Position numbers and translations under genes: made by a program
Source of the DNA: Symbiodinium microadriaticum
Lineage: Eukaryota; Sar; Dinophyceae; Suessiales; Symbiodiniaceae
DNA: 64,000 bases
Direction of reading: 5' to 3'
Assembly (NCBI GenBank): GCA_001939145.1
Contig: LSRX01001227.1
Location: 1 to 64,000 of the forward strand
Shown here: piece by piece, positions 25,100 to 37,000 of the stretch
Position numbering within the stretch: position 1 is the stretch's first letter
How the letters are laid out: the number at the start of each line of letters is the position of its first letter
Notes under the pieces: generated by a model
Databases searched by the model: none
Told to the model about the DNA's origin: nothing
What the model saw: only the letters and a program-made list of their open reading frames with translations

Positions 25100-25740
25100 A
25101 CGGGCAAAATCTGGCGGAAGTGAGCCGCCATCGAGCAATAAATGAGTCACTACCTTGTGAAAACAATGGCTATGGATTTCGCACTCTGCTGGCAAAATCT
25201 GGTGGAAGTGAGCCGCCATCGAGCAAAAAGTTTGTTGATGCCGCATTAACAAAAGGGCTAAGGATTTCACAGATCTGCTAGCAAAATCTTGCGGAAGTGA
25301 GCTGTGCTCGGCCTTTTCTTTGGTCGCTGCTCACTTCCGCCAGATTTTGCCAACAGATGTGTGAAATCCCTAGCCCTTGTGTTCACACGGTATTTACAGG
25401 CATTTTCCTCGATCACAGCTCACTTCCGCCAGATTTTGCCAGCAGATTCGTGAAATCCCTAGCCCTTGTTTTCACATGGTATTTACAGGCATTTTGCTCG
25501 ATCACAGCTCACTTCCGCCAGATTTTGCCAGCAGATTCGTGAAATCCCTAGCCCTTGTTTTCACATGGTATTTACAGGCATTTTCCTCGATCACAGCTCA
25601 CTTCCGCCAGATTTTGCCAGCAGATTTGTGAAATCCCTAGCCCTTGTTTTGACATGGTATTTGCAGGCGTTTTCCTCGATCACAGCTCACTTCCGCTAGG
25701 TTTTGCCAGCAGATTTGTGAAATCCCTTGCCCTTGCACGG
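25100..25740. repeat. 89-bp satellite with orientation switch
   Basis: From about 25325 to 25740 there are about five units of 89 bp containing 'cacttccgccagattttgcc', 'gaaatccctagcccttg' and 'ggtatttacaggcattt'. Units 2-4 are nearly identical. From about 25108 to 25315 three more diverged units run in the opposite direction ('ggcaaaatctggcggaagtg'), so the array is head-to-head with the switch near 25300-25325. It starts right after the N at 25053 and leads into the telomere-like region. Confidence 0.9.
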
Positions 25741-25839
25741 AGGAGTTTACTATACTTATCACAGGTTCTCGTACAGCACATAACATGTATGTATACACAT
25801 TTTAAACATTTATGGAAACTAAAACATGTCGTGATGAAA

Positions 25840-26140
25840 AGCTGATAGGGATGATAACGTTGATAAAGATGATACAGATGACAAAATAGATGGTAAAGAT
25901 GACAACGATGATAAAGATAATAAAAAGGATGATAGAAACGATATAAAGGATGATAGAGATGGTAAAAATGATGATAAAGATGATAACAAGAATGGTAAAT
26001 ATAACGAAATGATGATAAAGATGATAAAGAGATGATAGAGACGATAAACCTGATGATAAAGATGATACAAAGGATGATAAAGGTGATAAAAAATATGAAA
26101 AATATGATAAAGGTGATAAAGATGATAAAAAGGATAGGAT
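25840..26140. repeat. GATAAA/GATGATAAA-rich array
   Basis: About 300 bp of imperfect GATGATAAA-type units, almost all purine/T on the plus strand. It ends shortly before the N at 26154, after which telomere-like repeat begins. Confidence 0.9.
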
Positions 26141-26159
26141 GGGTTGGGTGGTGNAGTTT

Positions 26160-27285
26160 GGTGGGGTTCGGGGTCTAGGGATAAGGGCGTTTAAGGGGCC
26201 GGGTGCAGGGTTTTGGGATTATTGTTTAGGGTCTGGGGTTTAGGGTTCAGGAGTTTAGTTTAGGGCTTGGGTCTTAGGTTTAGAGTTTAGGGGTTTAGGG
26301 TTTAGGGTTTCGGGTTCAGGAGTTTAGGGCTTGGGTCTTAGGTTTAGACTCCTTCCGTCGTGCTGAGCCCACAGATCTAGGACATTTTCAGGTGGGTAGT
26401 TACCGTCATAGGAGCCTTATAGAAGGTCGATATGCCTTATAGAAGCCTTAGAAGCCCTCTTTACCCTCAACTCCCCACCTGTAGTTTCCTTAACCCTAAA
26501 CCCTCAACCCTCAACCCTAAACCCTAAACCCCTAAACCCCTAAACCCCTAAACCCCTAAACCCTAAACCCTAAAAGCCTTTCACCCAGGGTCCGTCCTCC
26601 AGTAGTTTCCTTCAAACAGAGGCACGGCTGATCCAGCACGAAAACTGGCAGCTTCCTCGGCGAGAGCTACGATCCTCCTTGACTCGCATGTTACCCTAAA
26701 TTAGGGAGTTTAGGGTTCAGAGTTTAGGGTTTAGGGTTTAGGGCGTTTTGAGGGATTCTTAACCCTAATAGACCCTAAACCCTAAACCCTAAACCCTAAA
26801 CCCAAATAAACCCAAATAAATCCTTAAGCCTAAACCCAAACAAACCCAAATAAACCCTTATGAGCCCTAGTAAACCCCGTATAAACCCCTAATAACTCGA
26901 TGTCTAGGCTGAGGGTTTTCGGGTCTGGGGTATCAAAACCCTAAACCCTCAACCCCAAACCCCAAACCCTAAACCCTAAACCCTAAACCCTAAACCCTCA
27001 ACCCAGTATCAGCCAGGCCTGGTCGGAACAGAAGCAGTAGTCTCTCAAGGGATCGGCCCTGATGAGGTTTAGGGTCTGGGGTTTAGGGCTTATATAGGGA
27101 GGTTCTTCATCTGGGCTTCTTGTAGAACAAGGAAACCCTACTGTTTCATGGGTAGTTCTCTACGTTAGGGTCCCCTTTTAGGGCCCTTTTTATAGAGACT
27201 TACCCATTTACTATAGATCCCGATGATAGTAACTTAGCCTAAGTGCTTTACGTTCTTGAAAACCTAAACCCTAAACCCTCTAAAT
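26160..27285. repeat. Telomere-type TTTAGGG repeats, both orientations
   Basis: Blocks of TTTAGGG at about 26209-26350, 26695-26745 and 27065-27090 alternate with blocks of CCCTAAA at about 26490-26575, 26755-26900, 26935-27003 and 27260-27285, with variants such as CCCCTAAA and CCAAATAAA and short unique spacers. TTTAGGG is the telomere unit of plants and of several alveolates, including dinoflagellates. The degeneracy and repeated strand switching fit a subtelomere or an internal telomeric site rather than an active chromosome end. Confidence 0.9.
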
Positions 27286-27289
27286 AATT

Positions 27290-27490
27290 GAAATCGGCCC
27301 GGCTGATTTCAATTATTTAAACTATATAAATAATGTATATTATTATTAGTCATATAGAAAAGAAGAGGGCATCAAATAGACCCTAGAGGCGCCTCTCTCT
27401 CTCTCATATATATATATATGATTTTGTATTTATTCATATACATGTAATATGTATAATATCATCTTTATGGTTATCTAATATAGACAAACA
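27290..27490. other. AT-rich spacer
   Basis: About 200 bp of strongly AT-rich sequence with short CT and AT runs between the telomere-type repeats and the next exons. A 13-base inverted repeat (ttgaaatcggccc ... ggctgatttcaat) lies at about 27288-27318. No gene. Confidence 0.6.
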
Positions 27491-27509
27491 AGTTAACACT
27501 CACGGAGCT

Positions 27510-28250
27510 GCACATACGCACTGTGCTCTCTCCTGATATGCCAGTGCAACCGCAGCTAGAGAGTCGCCAGCATGGTTGGATGCCACCAGCTCCATGTACC
27601 TGGTCCCAGATCTGAAACAATTCCCTCTCAGGCTGCTACAAGCTTCTTCCGCTCTGAGGGCATTGCAGATCTTGCAAGTGACAAAGCTGAGCTCGGCTGT
27701 GGAGGGCCTTCTGAAGATAGCTGCGGATGCCAAGAAAACTTACAGCCCTCAAAAGCCCGACCCACGCCAGGTGCATGCCGCTGGGACCGTGCCTGAGGCA
27801 GCTTCGCCCCGTCTGCCGAAGCATCGACCAACTCTGCAAGCGGTGTTTCTGCATGAACCTCAGAACGGCAAATCACAAGAGCCGATGGTTGCGCAAATTC
27901 GAAGGCGCAACCCGATTTTGCATAAACCTTTCGAACGACGATGATCTGCTTCGCTTCGCCACGCAACTGTAGCACGGCCAGCTTTGCCGAGAGCACCAAG
28001 AGAAAGACCTTTGCTTGCGGAGCAAAGCCCTCAATATCCCTCAATGACAAACCTTCTCTCTAACAAAAGAACTGAAATTCATACTGACTTCGGTCGGGCA
28101 ACAAAGGTTTATGACATCCTCCACGAGCGCACGCAGAAGCTCCGTTGCCTGTCTCAGGAGGCCACTAGGCTTGCTCAAATTCGGATGTGCACCAAAACCT
28201 CATCAGCATCGCCACGTCGCTCCAGCTCTCGCCGCAGCTCCTCGGACGAA
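27510..28250 (-). CDS. Unidentified exons downstream of Cys-rich gene
   Basis: Minus-strand stretches with coding character: about 28175-28060 (LLRQATELLRALVEDVINLC), 28010-27790 (LLVLSAKLAVLQLRGEAKQI, then LAELVDASADGAKLPQA) and 27680-27515 (CFRSGTRYMELVASNHAGDS). The helical pattern is good and the order fits one transcript. They may be 3' exons of the cysteine-rich secreted protein, whose first exon ends in a GTAAGT donor at 28758, or belong to another gene. Plus-strand frames are also open here (for example at 27576-27944) and are judged to be shadows. No domain is recognised. Confidence 0.35.
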
Positions 28251-28757
28251 TGAAGGAAACTCTGCTGTCCCTCTTGGTTTCAGCGTGCAGCACCACCCTC
28301 CCCCCCGCACCTGCCCTGGCCACGTTGCTCACACGTGCTGCTTTCACCACAGTCGGCCAACACACTCTGAGTGGGCACGTTCTTCTTGCGCATCCACTCG
28401 AGGCTCTGGGTGGGTGGGGCTCTCTCTGCTATCTCCTTTGAGCCCAGGCCGTTTGTAGCTCCCCTGGCCTCCACCATTCCGAAAGGCAAAGGCTGCTGCG
28501 GAAGCCTTTGCCGAAGAATTGCCAGACGGCCCGAGTCCTGCAGACGGGTTCTTTGCTGCAAGCGGGTGTTGTGATTTGCTCTCGGACGTTTTTGAAGCTC
28601 TCGCAGACAGTAGCTGTCCAAGCAACAAAATTGTCAGTCAGCCCACGATCGCGGACGCGTAGGGAGCAGCGAAACGCTGCTCTGCTTGGCAAGAGAAGCT
28701 TTCTCAGCTCTGTGAGAGAAGTCATCTCGAAAATTTCTTTGGAGCCTTATAACTTAC

Positions 28758-29232
28758 CAGCCTTGGAGCCCATGCAGCATGCTGCATACCCTGCCCCACA
28801 CTCGCCACAGCTTGACCCAGCTTCTCCGTGCCCAACATCCTTCAACTGACAGTCGCACGGGAAACCTTTGGCCGCAAAAAAAGCACAGCAGGCTTCGTAA
28901 GCCAAGCCGCAAGCTTCAGGCGCTGTACAGTTTTGAGCAGGGAGGTTCTGAGGGGTGGGGAGTGACACGTTGGAGACTCGTGCAGGCTCCGCCGGGACAT
29001 GCTGAGGTTGCTCCTTCGGCTGCGAACAATCGCAGGGCGTGCCAATGCTGCAGCAAAAGCCATATGACGCCGGTTGGCACTGGCCAGGGGAAGTCGTTTC
29101 CTTCTTGCAATCACATGGCGTGCCCAGCTCGCAACAGAATATGTAAGATGCAGATTTGCACTGCTCTTGGACAAACTGCACTGGCAGCAACAACAAAGCA
29201 GCCAGGCGACGGAAGCTCGTTGTGGCGGGCAT
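28758..29232 (-). CDS. Cysteine-rich secreted repeat protein, exon 1
   Basis: Met at 29232 starts 158 codons plus one base, ending at a textbook donor (CTG|GTAAGT) at 28758/28757. Residues 1-22 (MPATTSFRRLAALLLLPVQF) form a signal peptide. Then come repeats of one cysteine pattern: SASYIFCCELGTPCDC (about residues 27-42), PASYGFCCSIGTPCDC (54-69), a longer version AYEACCAFFAAKGFPCDC (about 109-126) and a partial fourth copy, CGECGAGYAACCMG, cut by the intron. The core is Y-x-x-C-C followed by G-x-P-C-D-C. A Pro/G-rich linker separates repeats 2 and 3. Inferred: an exported disulphide-rich protein of 5-10 kDa modules. No named family was recognised. The next exon should supply the end of the fourth repeat. 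Confidence 0.75.
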
Positions 29233-29904
29233 GACTTCAACGGCGCTTTTGCGTTTTTTTTTCGCCGTTTACTAGATAACCTGACCTCGAGAAACCACAC
29301 AGCTGCTGAGACAAACGTGCTCTCGGCCTGCTCTCGGCGTGAGAACCGCCTCCAAGACCTGCCAAGTCTGTCCTTCAACTCTCCGCCAAAGCGATAGTGG
29401 CGCAGCTGAACCTTGCTCTGTCATCGGGCATGTTGGGATGTCTTTTCAGTCTGCAGCTCGACGCGGGGCCTGGATACGGACAGCTCCGCGGAAATGCTGC
29501 GTCAGTGCTTCTTCGAGCTGATCCTTACATCAAGCATGAGTAAGGGCTCAATTCCGACAAGTGCATGCCAAGCCTATATCGGCTCTGACTTGGCTCGAGC
29601 GTCCAGGTCGTATGCCACGGAGGCATTGCATGATTCGGTCTCTTTCCGGCTCTGGTGCAACAATGGCAGCAAGTCAGCGCGAAGATCCTTTGTTCCCAGC
29701 TCACCATGCAGTCAATGCCAGTGCACGACAACCATCGAATCTTTTTGCGCACCCTGTGGACTGAAGACTTCGCCCAGGGGCCAGCGATGCCAACAAAGAA
29801 GCCACAACTTTGGGCTCCGTGGCCGCGCTGACCTTTGTCTCGCACAGCCATGGCGAACTCGGACCCTGTACGACGGTTCAGAGACACCTGCCTCACCGTA
29901 AGAC

Positions 29905-30349
29905 AAGGCTACAAAGACAAGATCAACGGTTTGCCGTGATGGACCCGGAACTCAAGCGCTCGCAGCTGAAGGAAATCCAGGACCGCACACCCGACTTCCC
30001 CTCCCCTTGGCATCCCTGCCGACAGCGCCGGGGTGTTTTCCGCCTGGATGCCGAGGGCTGCCTCGACTGCCTTTGGAGAGCAAGCTTCATTATGAGATGA
30101 TGAGACTTCACTGCGGAAAACAAAAACGGCGATGACTCTGTGAGGTGAGGTTGTGGCTGCATTCCTAGGATGTGATAGATTGAGGAACTGCAGTTCCTCG
30201 GAGAGGCCTGTCCTCGACCAAGTCGTTCTGGGCGGTTTGCAAGACGTTGGCAAGCTGCACTGTGCAGAGGGTGGATGCCTGGAAACTCCCGCAAGAGATC
30301 CCGGAAGCGTGTGGAACAGGATAAGAACTGCAACAGCTGCCGAGAGCAT
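29905..30349 (-). CDS. Putative secreted protein, 5' exons
   Basis: Met at 30349 begins MLSAAVAVLILFHTLPGSLA, a good signal peptide with a possible cleavage after the final Ala. A GC donor (CCAG|GCATCC) follows within a few codons, in the style of the better-supported genes. A downstream stretch at about 30265-30210 reads LANVLQTAQNDLVEDR or, in another frame, a Ser/Pro-rich alternative; the splice phase was not resolved. No cysteine repeat like that of the next gene is seen. The start is chosen on the signal peptide and on its position downstream of the membrane-protein gene. Confidence 0.35.
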
Positions 30350-30632
30350 GGTGTCACGGGCCTCTGTTTCGCCCGATGGTGCCACATAGGGTAGGGAGAA
30401 AATCACAGGTGTCTCAGGTGTCCTCAGACAACGACTGGCTTTCAGTCTTCGGGGAAATCTGCATGCCGCAGATACCAGGTGCCACATCAAAACATGGAGG
30501 CCCGACAGTTTTCTGCTTTGCTGCTTTGCGTCATTGGGCCCGGCAGGTTAACTTTGCCCTGCTGCAGGAACGGATTGGCCTCGCACTCGAAGAGACCTGG
30601 GCTGGACGGCCACATCCCCCTCTCTCTTCACA

Positions 30633-33326
30633 TCACATCACTACCCCAGCCAGGTCGCGCTCAACCAGCGGGAAAGCCAGGTTGAAGCAGCGGCAGAACT
30701 CGTTGAGAGACTCTTCGGCATGGGCCCTTTGGTGCTCCGGAAGCCTCGCCGGGAGCGAGAAGGCGCTGAGGAGTACGGAAGCTTCACACGTCTTCACACA
30801 CAAGTTCACAGCACACATCACAGGACTCCTCTGGCCGTCCTGGCCTTGCAATGGCCTCTGAATTGGTGAGCTGCCGGGCCTCCTCTCCTCGAGTCGGGCT
30901 GAGTACAGAAACTTTACCGTCATCACAAGTTGTATAAGTTCTAGGCGAAGGAGGCCGTAGTCCTCGAAGGCCTCCAGAAAAGAATCGAGTTCTTCCTGTC
31001 TCTTTGATTTCGGCTTAAGCCTCGAAAAGGACCGCATGCCAGGCCAGCAAAGCCGGAAGAGCCTTGAGCGCTGTGAGGCGCCTGCAAAGGCTGCTTGGGT
31101 TAAAAGCTAAGCGACGATTCGAACGCGCCTCTGCTCCTTGAGCATCACGGACAAAACTGGCCGGCTGTCAGCGTTCTCGTTGCCTTGGCTTTTTCTCTGC
31201 ATCGCTGGAACCTCTCGAAGAGACGAGCCGACAATCGACTTTACTGCTCCTACAACTCCAAACTGAGGCGGTGGCAAGACATGAAGCTCCGCTCAAAATC
31301 CGCTAGACCGGCAGGCTGGCGACCGTGCCACAGAATGCACGGCAATGCCGTTTCCTGAATTGAAGGTTAGGGCAGAGCGGCACACCCCAAGACCAAAGTC
31401 TGATCAGCGACGGACCAGGTCAGCCCAGGTGCCACAGTCTCGTAGAGACTCTTCTCCCAGTTGTCCTTGAAGTTGGAAGTACATTCTGATGCTGCAATGA
31501 ATCAGGTCAGGTCGCCTCTCAACTGGACTCGCCGCTAGCATTATAAGCAGGCAAAAACTAGGCAAGATGCGCCCAGCTCGCGCCAAGCTTTCTCACCCAA
31601 GGCCATACATGCTGCTGCCGTGTAGTCGGTACCGACATCCATTTTCTTCCGGTCCTGTTCAGGGAGCTAGAGGTTCGCAAGCTGGTTGCGATCAATTGCA
31701 CCACAAAGCAGACAAAATGCGGCGCGAATCAGATTGCACCCGCTTTCGCTCGGGCAAGCATGAGCGGGATTGTAAAATCTGCAAGCAACTCTAATCATGC
31801 GGCTCCTCCTGTTGCTGCGCACAAGCCGTAAAAGAATGTTCGGAGGCAACCTGCACATGCTTCGAACATTGTGCCAGTCCAGACACTATACCACCAGGAA
31901 CAAATGCAATGCAGAGAGGACAACCCGCCCAATTCCCACGTTCACTTTCAGCGTCCCTTCGAACCAAGTCTCAGATACTGCCCGAACTAGGAAAGGGCTC
32001 CACGTCATCATGTGAGACTTCACCGAGCTTTTACCGGCAACTGCAAGAAGCGCAGCATCCAAGCCGGCCTGGAAGTTGTACTCAAAGTCTGCTCGCGCCG
32101 TCTCGTCGGACAGAACTCCTCAGACAGAGCCCGTGGCATGGCCAGCAACTCTTTGGAATTCTTCGATCAAGCCACGGCCCACGTTTGGACAGCTCATCAG
32201 CGTCACATGCAGCCAGGCACCCAGCCTGAGCACTGGAGGGAACGCAGGCGAGCACAGACACGTTCTGATCCGGAGTCTGGTCTGGGCCACCGGCTCCCTT
32301 GGAGGCAGCTTGGTGCGAGACAGCAAAGCCTTCCAGTCCTGCAGAGAGTCCATCTTACTCTGGATTGAGGCCCGGATTTCATTACAACTCAGATCCAGCT
32401 CTCCTCGCAAATCAGCTGATAGAGCTCCTTCGCGGCATCCCTGAGGAAGCTGAACCGAGCAGCTCAAACCAAGCGAAGTATGCAAGACGGCAGCTTACTC
32501 TTGCCGACCCCGATGTATTCGCACACTTTATGCTGGAAAAAGCATCAGGAAACGAAAAGTCTCCCCCTTTCTGCCGGTACTTCAGGCACAACAATCACCC
32601 TTCGTTCACGGCGCCACATGACATAGCTAGAACCGTAACCATGGTCGTCAAGCTCCAGTCCTTGAAAGTCGTTGGAAACATGCTCACTGAATTTCGCTCC
32701 ATGCCGAGGCACTTTGTACTCGCGGCAGCTCCAGGCAGCACAGCGTCGACTGCAGGGCGTGGCAGCTCCGAGCTCAAGCTCGCCTGAAGCGAGGTTCTCA
32801 CAGAACTATAACCGAGGCAAGCCAGATAGAGACAAGTCATAAGAGAAACGACAATGCTGAGACCTGTGAGGAATCGGTACGACCACAAACACGGAATCGC
32901 GAACCAAAACGACTGAGTCGGAACTGCCATATTGCGGTTCTCCAACTTGCAGCATCGGGGACCAAGCACACTGAATCACAAGTAGCTACCAAGCACGCTT
33001 CGAAGCTGCCGAGACATGAACTAGCGCGCACAATTGGTAAGTGAAGATCACGCGATCACCAGGCGGCCGCTCTTCTCACACTCTTGCATCAGCGAACCTC
33101 TAGGCTCGACCGTAAGTTTTGTCAGAGTAAGTGAAACACTGAATGGCAAACTTCGACGCACGCGCTCTTGATAAACATTTTCTCCCACCCCAGACACACT
33201 GTGGAAATGGCTTGCAGGTATCCGAAGCGTAGAATTCTCACAGGTAGAGCGGGCTAGGGTTCCTTGCGCAGCGCTTAGCTGCACATGGACGGTCATAGCA
33301 CGGCGACACTCAGCAATACTCAACAC
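30633..33326 (-). CDS. Putative membrane protein, several exons
   Basis: Minus-strand coding-like exons in order: 33326-33048 (beta-rich, for example ERVRRSLPFSVSLTLTKLTV), 32960-32790, which holds a long hydrophobic segment (YRFLTGLSIVVSLMTCLYLA), 32720-32600 (FPTTFKDWSLTTMVTVLAMS), 32540-32440 (CRLAYFAWFELLGSA), 32420-32280 (NEIRASIQSKMDSLQDWKAL), 31505-31415 (RMYFQLQGQLGEESLRDCG) and 31037-30633 (KRQEELDSFLEAFEDYGLLR and RAHAEESLNEFCRCFNLAF). This suggests an extracellular-type region, one or more membrane spans and a helical cytoplasmic part. No family was recognised and it may be two genes. Confidence 0.35.
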
Positions 33327-33329
33327 ATA

Positions 33330-34030
33330 GGTGAGGAGGGCAATGATGTGATCAGCAAGTAGGGCTTGCTCTGGCTTGCAGCGAAGGAAAATTCGTCTCG
33401 CAGGTCGACTCGAGACTCAACGGCCAATCGATTCAATGCGTCGGTCTGAGACTGCAAAATTGGAATGTGCTGCATCTCTTGCCACCGTGCTGAAGAATAG
33501 ACACCCCGGTAGAAGCAAGATCTCTCAAGTAGAGATGGAGAGTCTGATCTGACTGACTTTGGGCTGCCGGGCCAGACCTTGTCTTGCAGGTCATTGCTAG
33601 GGGCGTCAGTTTAGAAGGCTACCTAGCTTGGTCAAACCGGGCCACCCAGAGTGCCACGCGTAGCACCAGGCGCATAGCTTTGAGGCCACGCATGTTCAGC
33701 TGTCGCTTGAATTGGTTGACAACGGTCTGGTCCTAGGCTCGCGAAACATGTGATGCCACACTGTCCGCCAATGTCAGCATGGACAGGGCAAGATCTTCCC
33801 CAATTCCTCGTGCGCCCTGAGGCCCAATCCACCAGCTCGCTCGTTGCTGCAATATAACCAGGCTGCGATCGGTGCCTGCGGAAGATTCTCGGCCCTAGTA
33901 GCGGTCTAGCTTCCCAGGCTTCCGACGCCTCAGAAGGCGATCCTCGTTGATGGTGCGGACGCCCTGCCTGCGCACGTGGGAGCCCTCGAGCTGCGCAGCG
34001 CACAGGGGAGGCCGAGGCCGGCCGAGCGGA
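33330..34030. other. No gene recognised
   Basis: Spacer between the end of the RZ-finger gene and the next membrane-protein gene. A 10-base direct repeat (cttgctatgt) occurs elsewhere near 35970-35990, but nothing structured is seen in this interval. It may contain 3' exons of the RZ gene if the TAA at 34035 is intronic. Confidence 0.3.
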
Positions 34031-34034
34031 GTGT

Positions 34035-37000
34035 TTAGCCAAGCGGCACGTTCTGATGATGCTCTCCGCCGATCGGCGCACCACAGCCAGGAGCTGGGCA
34101 AATGCCCTTCTGCATTGGCCTGGCTGACAGGAAGCCAGAGATGACGACTGTGTATGCAGTAAAGGTGGCCTGGTGCACTCACCGACGGAGTAGGGATGTC
34201 CATTCGGGCAAGTGTACCTCGTAACTCGTAACGTAAGAGCAATGAGGCTCTTTCGCCATTCCCAGCTACTCTGGTAACATGATGTAACATGGCCCAAGCG
34301 TCACCAGTGACTCATGCAGACTCCATCTACACCTTCCTTCCTTTCACTGCTGTTCACATGCTTGTTGTTGTACATCATCCACAAATTTCTGAAGTGTCCC
34401 CGTACTTGTCATCACGATCTGGCAGAGCGACCTTTGAGGAGACAACCGCTTGCAACGCTAGAAGGAAATTCATTAGTGTTCGTCGATGAGAACCAGCTCC
34501 GAAGTGCAGCGGCAAGACCGGGCCGACAGGATGGCGGTTAAACCCAGAGTCGGCCTTAAGCTCGGGCAGCTTAAACTCTGCAATCTTCGGGCACCAGCCC
34601 ACATAGCCCATGGCTCCCACCACCGCCGCTTCCTGGCAAAGCATGGCGATGTGTTACCGAAGGCCGCAGTCGAGAAGCGGGTCCTCACTGTCTGGCATGG
34701 TGGGCCAGTAGGATCGCTGAGCTTCACCCGGGTTGGTCAGGACATGCTCCAGCCTAAGTCCCGCGTAAACATTTTTAGCGGCTGTACCGCGCAGTCAGCG
34801 ACTCCTTTGGCCCCTGCCAACCCGCTGACTGCGTCCCGGCCCCCAGCACAAGCAGTGCCAGGTGGTGCGCGAGCTGCTCAAGAAACTTCCGGAACTTCCT
34901 GGAAGCTGGCACAGGATCATGTTGCTTATGCCTGTGTGGCGTGCATTGGGCTAGAGCCGGGTAGAGCTACAAGTCGCAACACTCAACATCAGATCAGCGT
35001 GATACCTCGGGTTCACGTTCGTCGAATCCGCTTCCTCCGTCACTTCCTGCAAGGAGCCCAAGTCTTCGCTTCTCAAGCCTAAACCTTGACGTACAACGAA
35101 CGGCAGCTCACCTGCAAATGTGGAAGGAGCCCAGAGAACATGCGATTCGCCAGCATGCTTCGGTTCCTGCCGAAGCATTTCGCAAACGGTGATGGCCGTG
35201 GATGCTCGACAATCCCCAAATCACTTTCTTTCATGAATCATGCGGCTGCCTGTGCCTGGCAGCCTTCTCGGTGTCGAGGTTCTCGCTGACCCAGTCTCGC
35301 AGCACCTCCAGGCCCTCGGCCACGGCCACCTGGCGCTGGCAAGATGGCAGCTAGTACGGCAGGGGCCGTGCAGAGTCGCCTGACGATTCAGCAGCACACG
35401 CGAAACGATGCATGCCAGAACTGCTCTTCCAAAGGCCTTGGCTGCAATCGCAGATCCCCCGGCATTGCAAGTGTCTTGCCGCCAAGCTGCTTTGCCGCGG
35501 GCCCACTTGCCAAGCTGGGCTTGGCATGCTCTCTGAACTGCCTTCTGGTGCTACACAGCAACTAACAGCTGATCATCGACCCTCGACGTGCCGGCCTGGT
35601 CAAACTCGTCCTTGGTGGCCCTCGAGGAGCTGGCCACCGTTCCCACGGCGCCGCAAATTTCGAGATACCTTGAAGAAACTGCCAGGAACACGACGCATGA
35701 TTGGGAGTTGCAGCCCTATCTCGTTGTTCAGCTGGTTCTGGTTTCGCTGGAAGTCCAAGTCGAGAGACCACTTCAACGAATCCTCGCTGCGTTGAAGTGG
35801 AGCAAAATGCACCTTGGATGGATGAACAGCGAACAGCGCTTCGGTTCCCGTTGCTGAGTTCAGTCCCGTCGCGAAAGGATCCGGGAGGTCGTTGCTGAGA
35901 TTCGGAAGGCGTCTCCCATCCAAAGGAAACCAGCCGAGGTGGGCTCCTGGAACACGGCCAGAAACAGTCTTGCTATGTCTTGCTATGTCTTGCTGAGGCG
36001 GACGCCTTCGGGTTTCAGCGCGAAAGCCCCGATGCGGCACAAGTCAATGTCGCCACCTCTCCGATCCATCCGCAGCGAACAACACGCATCAAGCATGTAG
36101 GGCCGATTGGTCAAGTGCCCCCTTTCTGATTCCCATTGTCACAGCTGGGTCGGAGACCCATTTGCCGGATCACCTTCGCAGCATAGAGAGCCTCAGACTT
36201 GCGACTCTGCAGCCGAAGGCAAAGATACTCGTGTGGTGTTACCGGAGGAGTCGCGGCGATCTCAGAGATCTCCGCTCTCCGTGACACCCTCATCCACTTG
36301 GACTCACGTCCGCTGCTCGAGCACATGGTGCTGACCATGTGCTGGCGCATGGACTTCTAACGCGCGGCTCTTGTGATGCTTCGGATTCTGGACTGCCGGC
36401 TTTGAACTTTCGATTTCGGAGTTCAGTCCTCCAATCTTGAAACTTCGGGAATCGGAGTGCTGATGACGTCGGATTTCACGTCCCAACGAAGGCGAGGGCG
36501 AATTTGGAGCTCGAATGCTTCTTCCGATCTGCTTTGTCGTTGCAGGAACCACTACGTGGAAGATTTTGCCGAAACCCCACAAAACAGTCTTCAACTAGCT
36601 CCAAAGCCTCAGCGAAAACACCATTCCGAAGCATGAGCAGGGACAGCAACCTATGCGGCGGGATGCACGTGGCTTCGACATCTTTAGTCAGGGTTACGAA
36701 ATACAACGGAACCACCTTGAGAAATATTGTAATGCATCTTCGGCGCCACGGAAGGGCTTCGCAGCGCCGAGGAGACCAGATCCGACGGCTTTGCAAGGAC
36801 GTCCAGGACTAGGCCTCTACAGGGATCACCGCACGGGAGGCCCTCAGCACAAAGCCAACATGCACAACACTCAAAGCCTCGCGCATAGCTCGCCACCATC
36901 CGCCGCACGCGAGCCGCTGCATGCAGGAGCTGCCTCGCATCCAGGGAGCTCACAGTCTGAAGGGTGGACTGTGATAACAAGGCATAGGAGCAAAACGGCA

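Noticed and set aside
23851-25131. Plus-strand copies of the exons at 22.2-23.35 kb as a second gene
   Set aside because: They are the exact inverted arm of the palindrome ending at an N.
25819-26070. Leu/Ser/Ile-rich minus frame
   Set aside because: Translation of the GATAAA-rich array.
33895-34297. 221-codon minus frame as a single exon containing CPNGHPYSVGEC
   Set aside because: After TRP the frame loses the second half of the finger; a 50-base GC-AG intron restores it in another frame.
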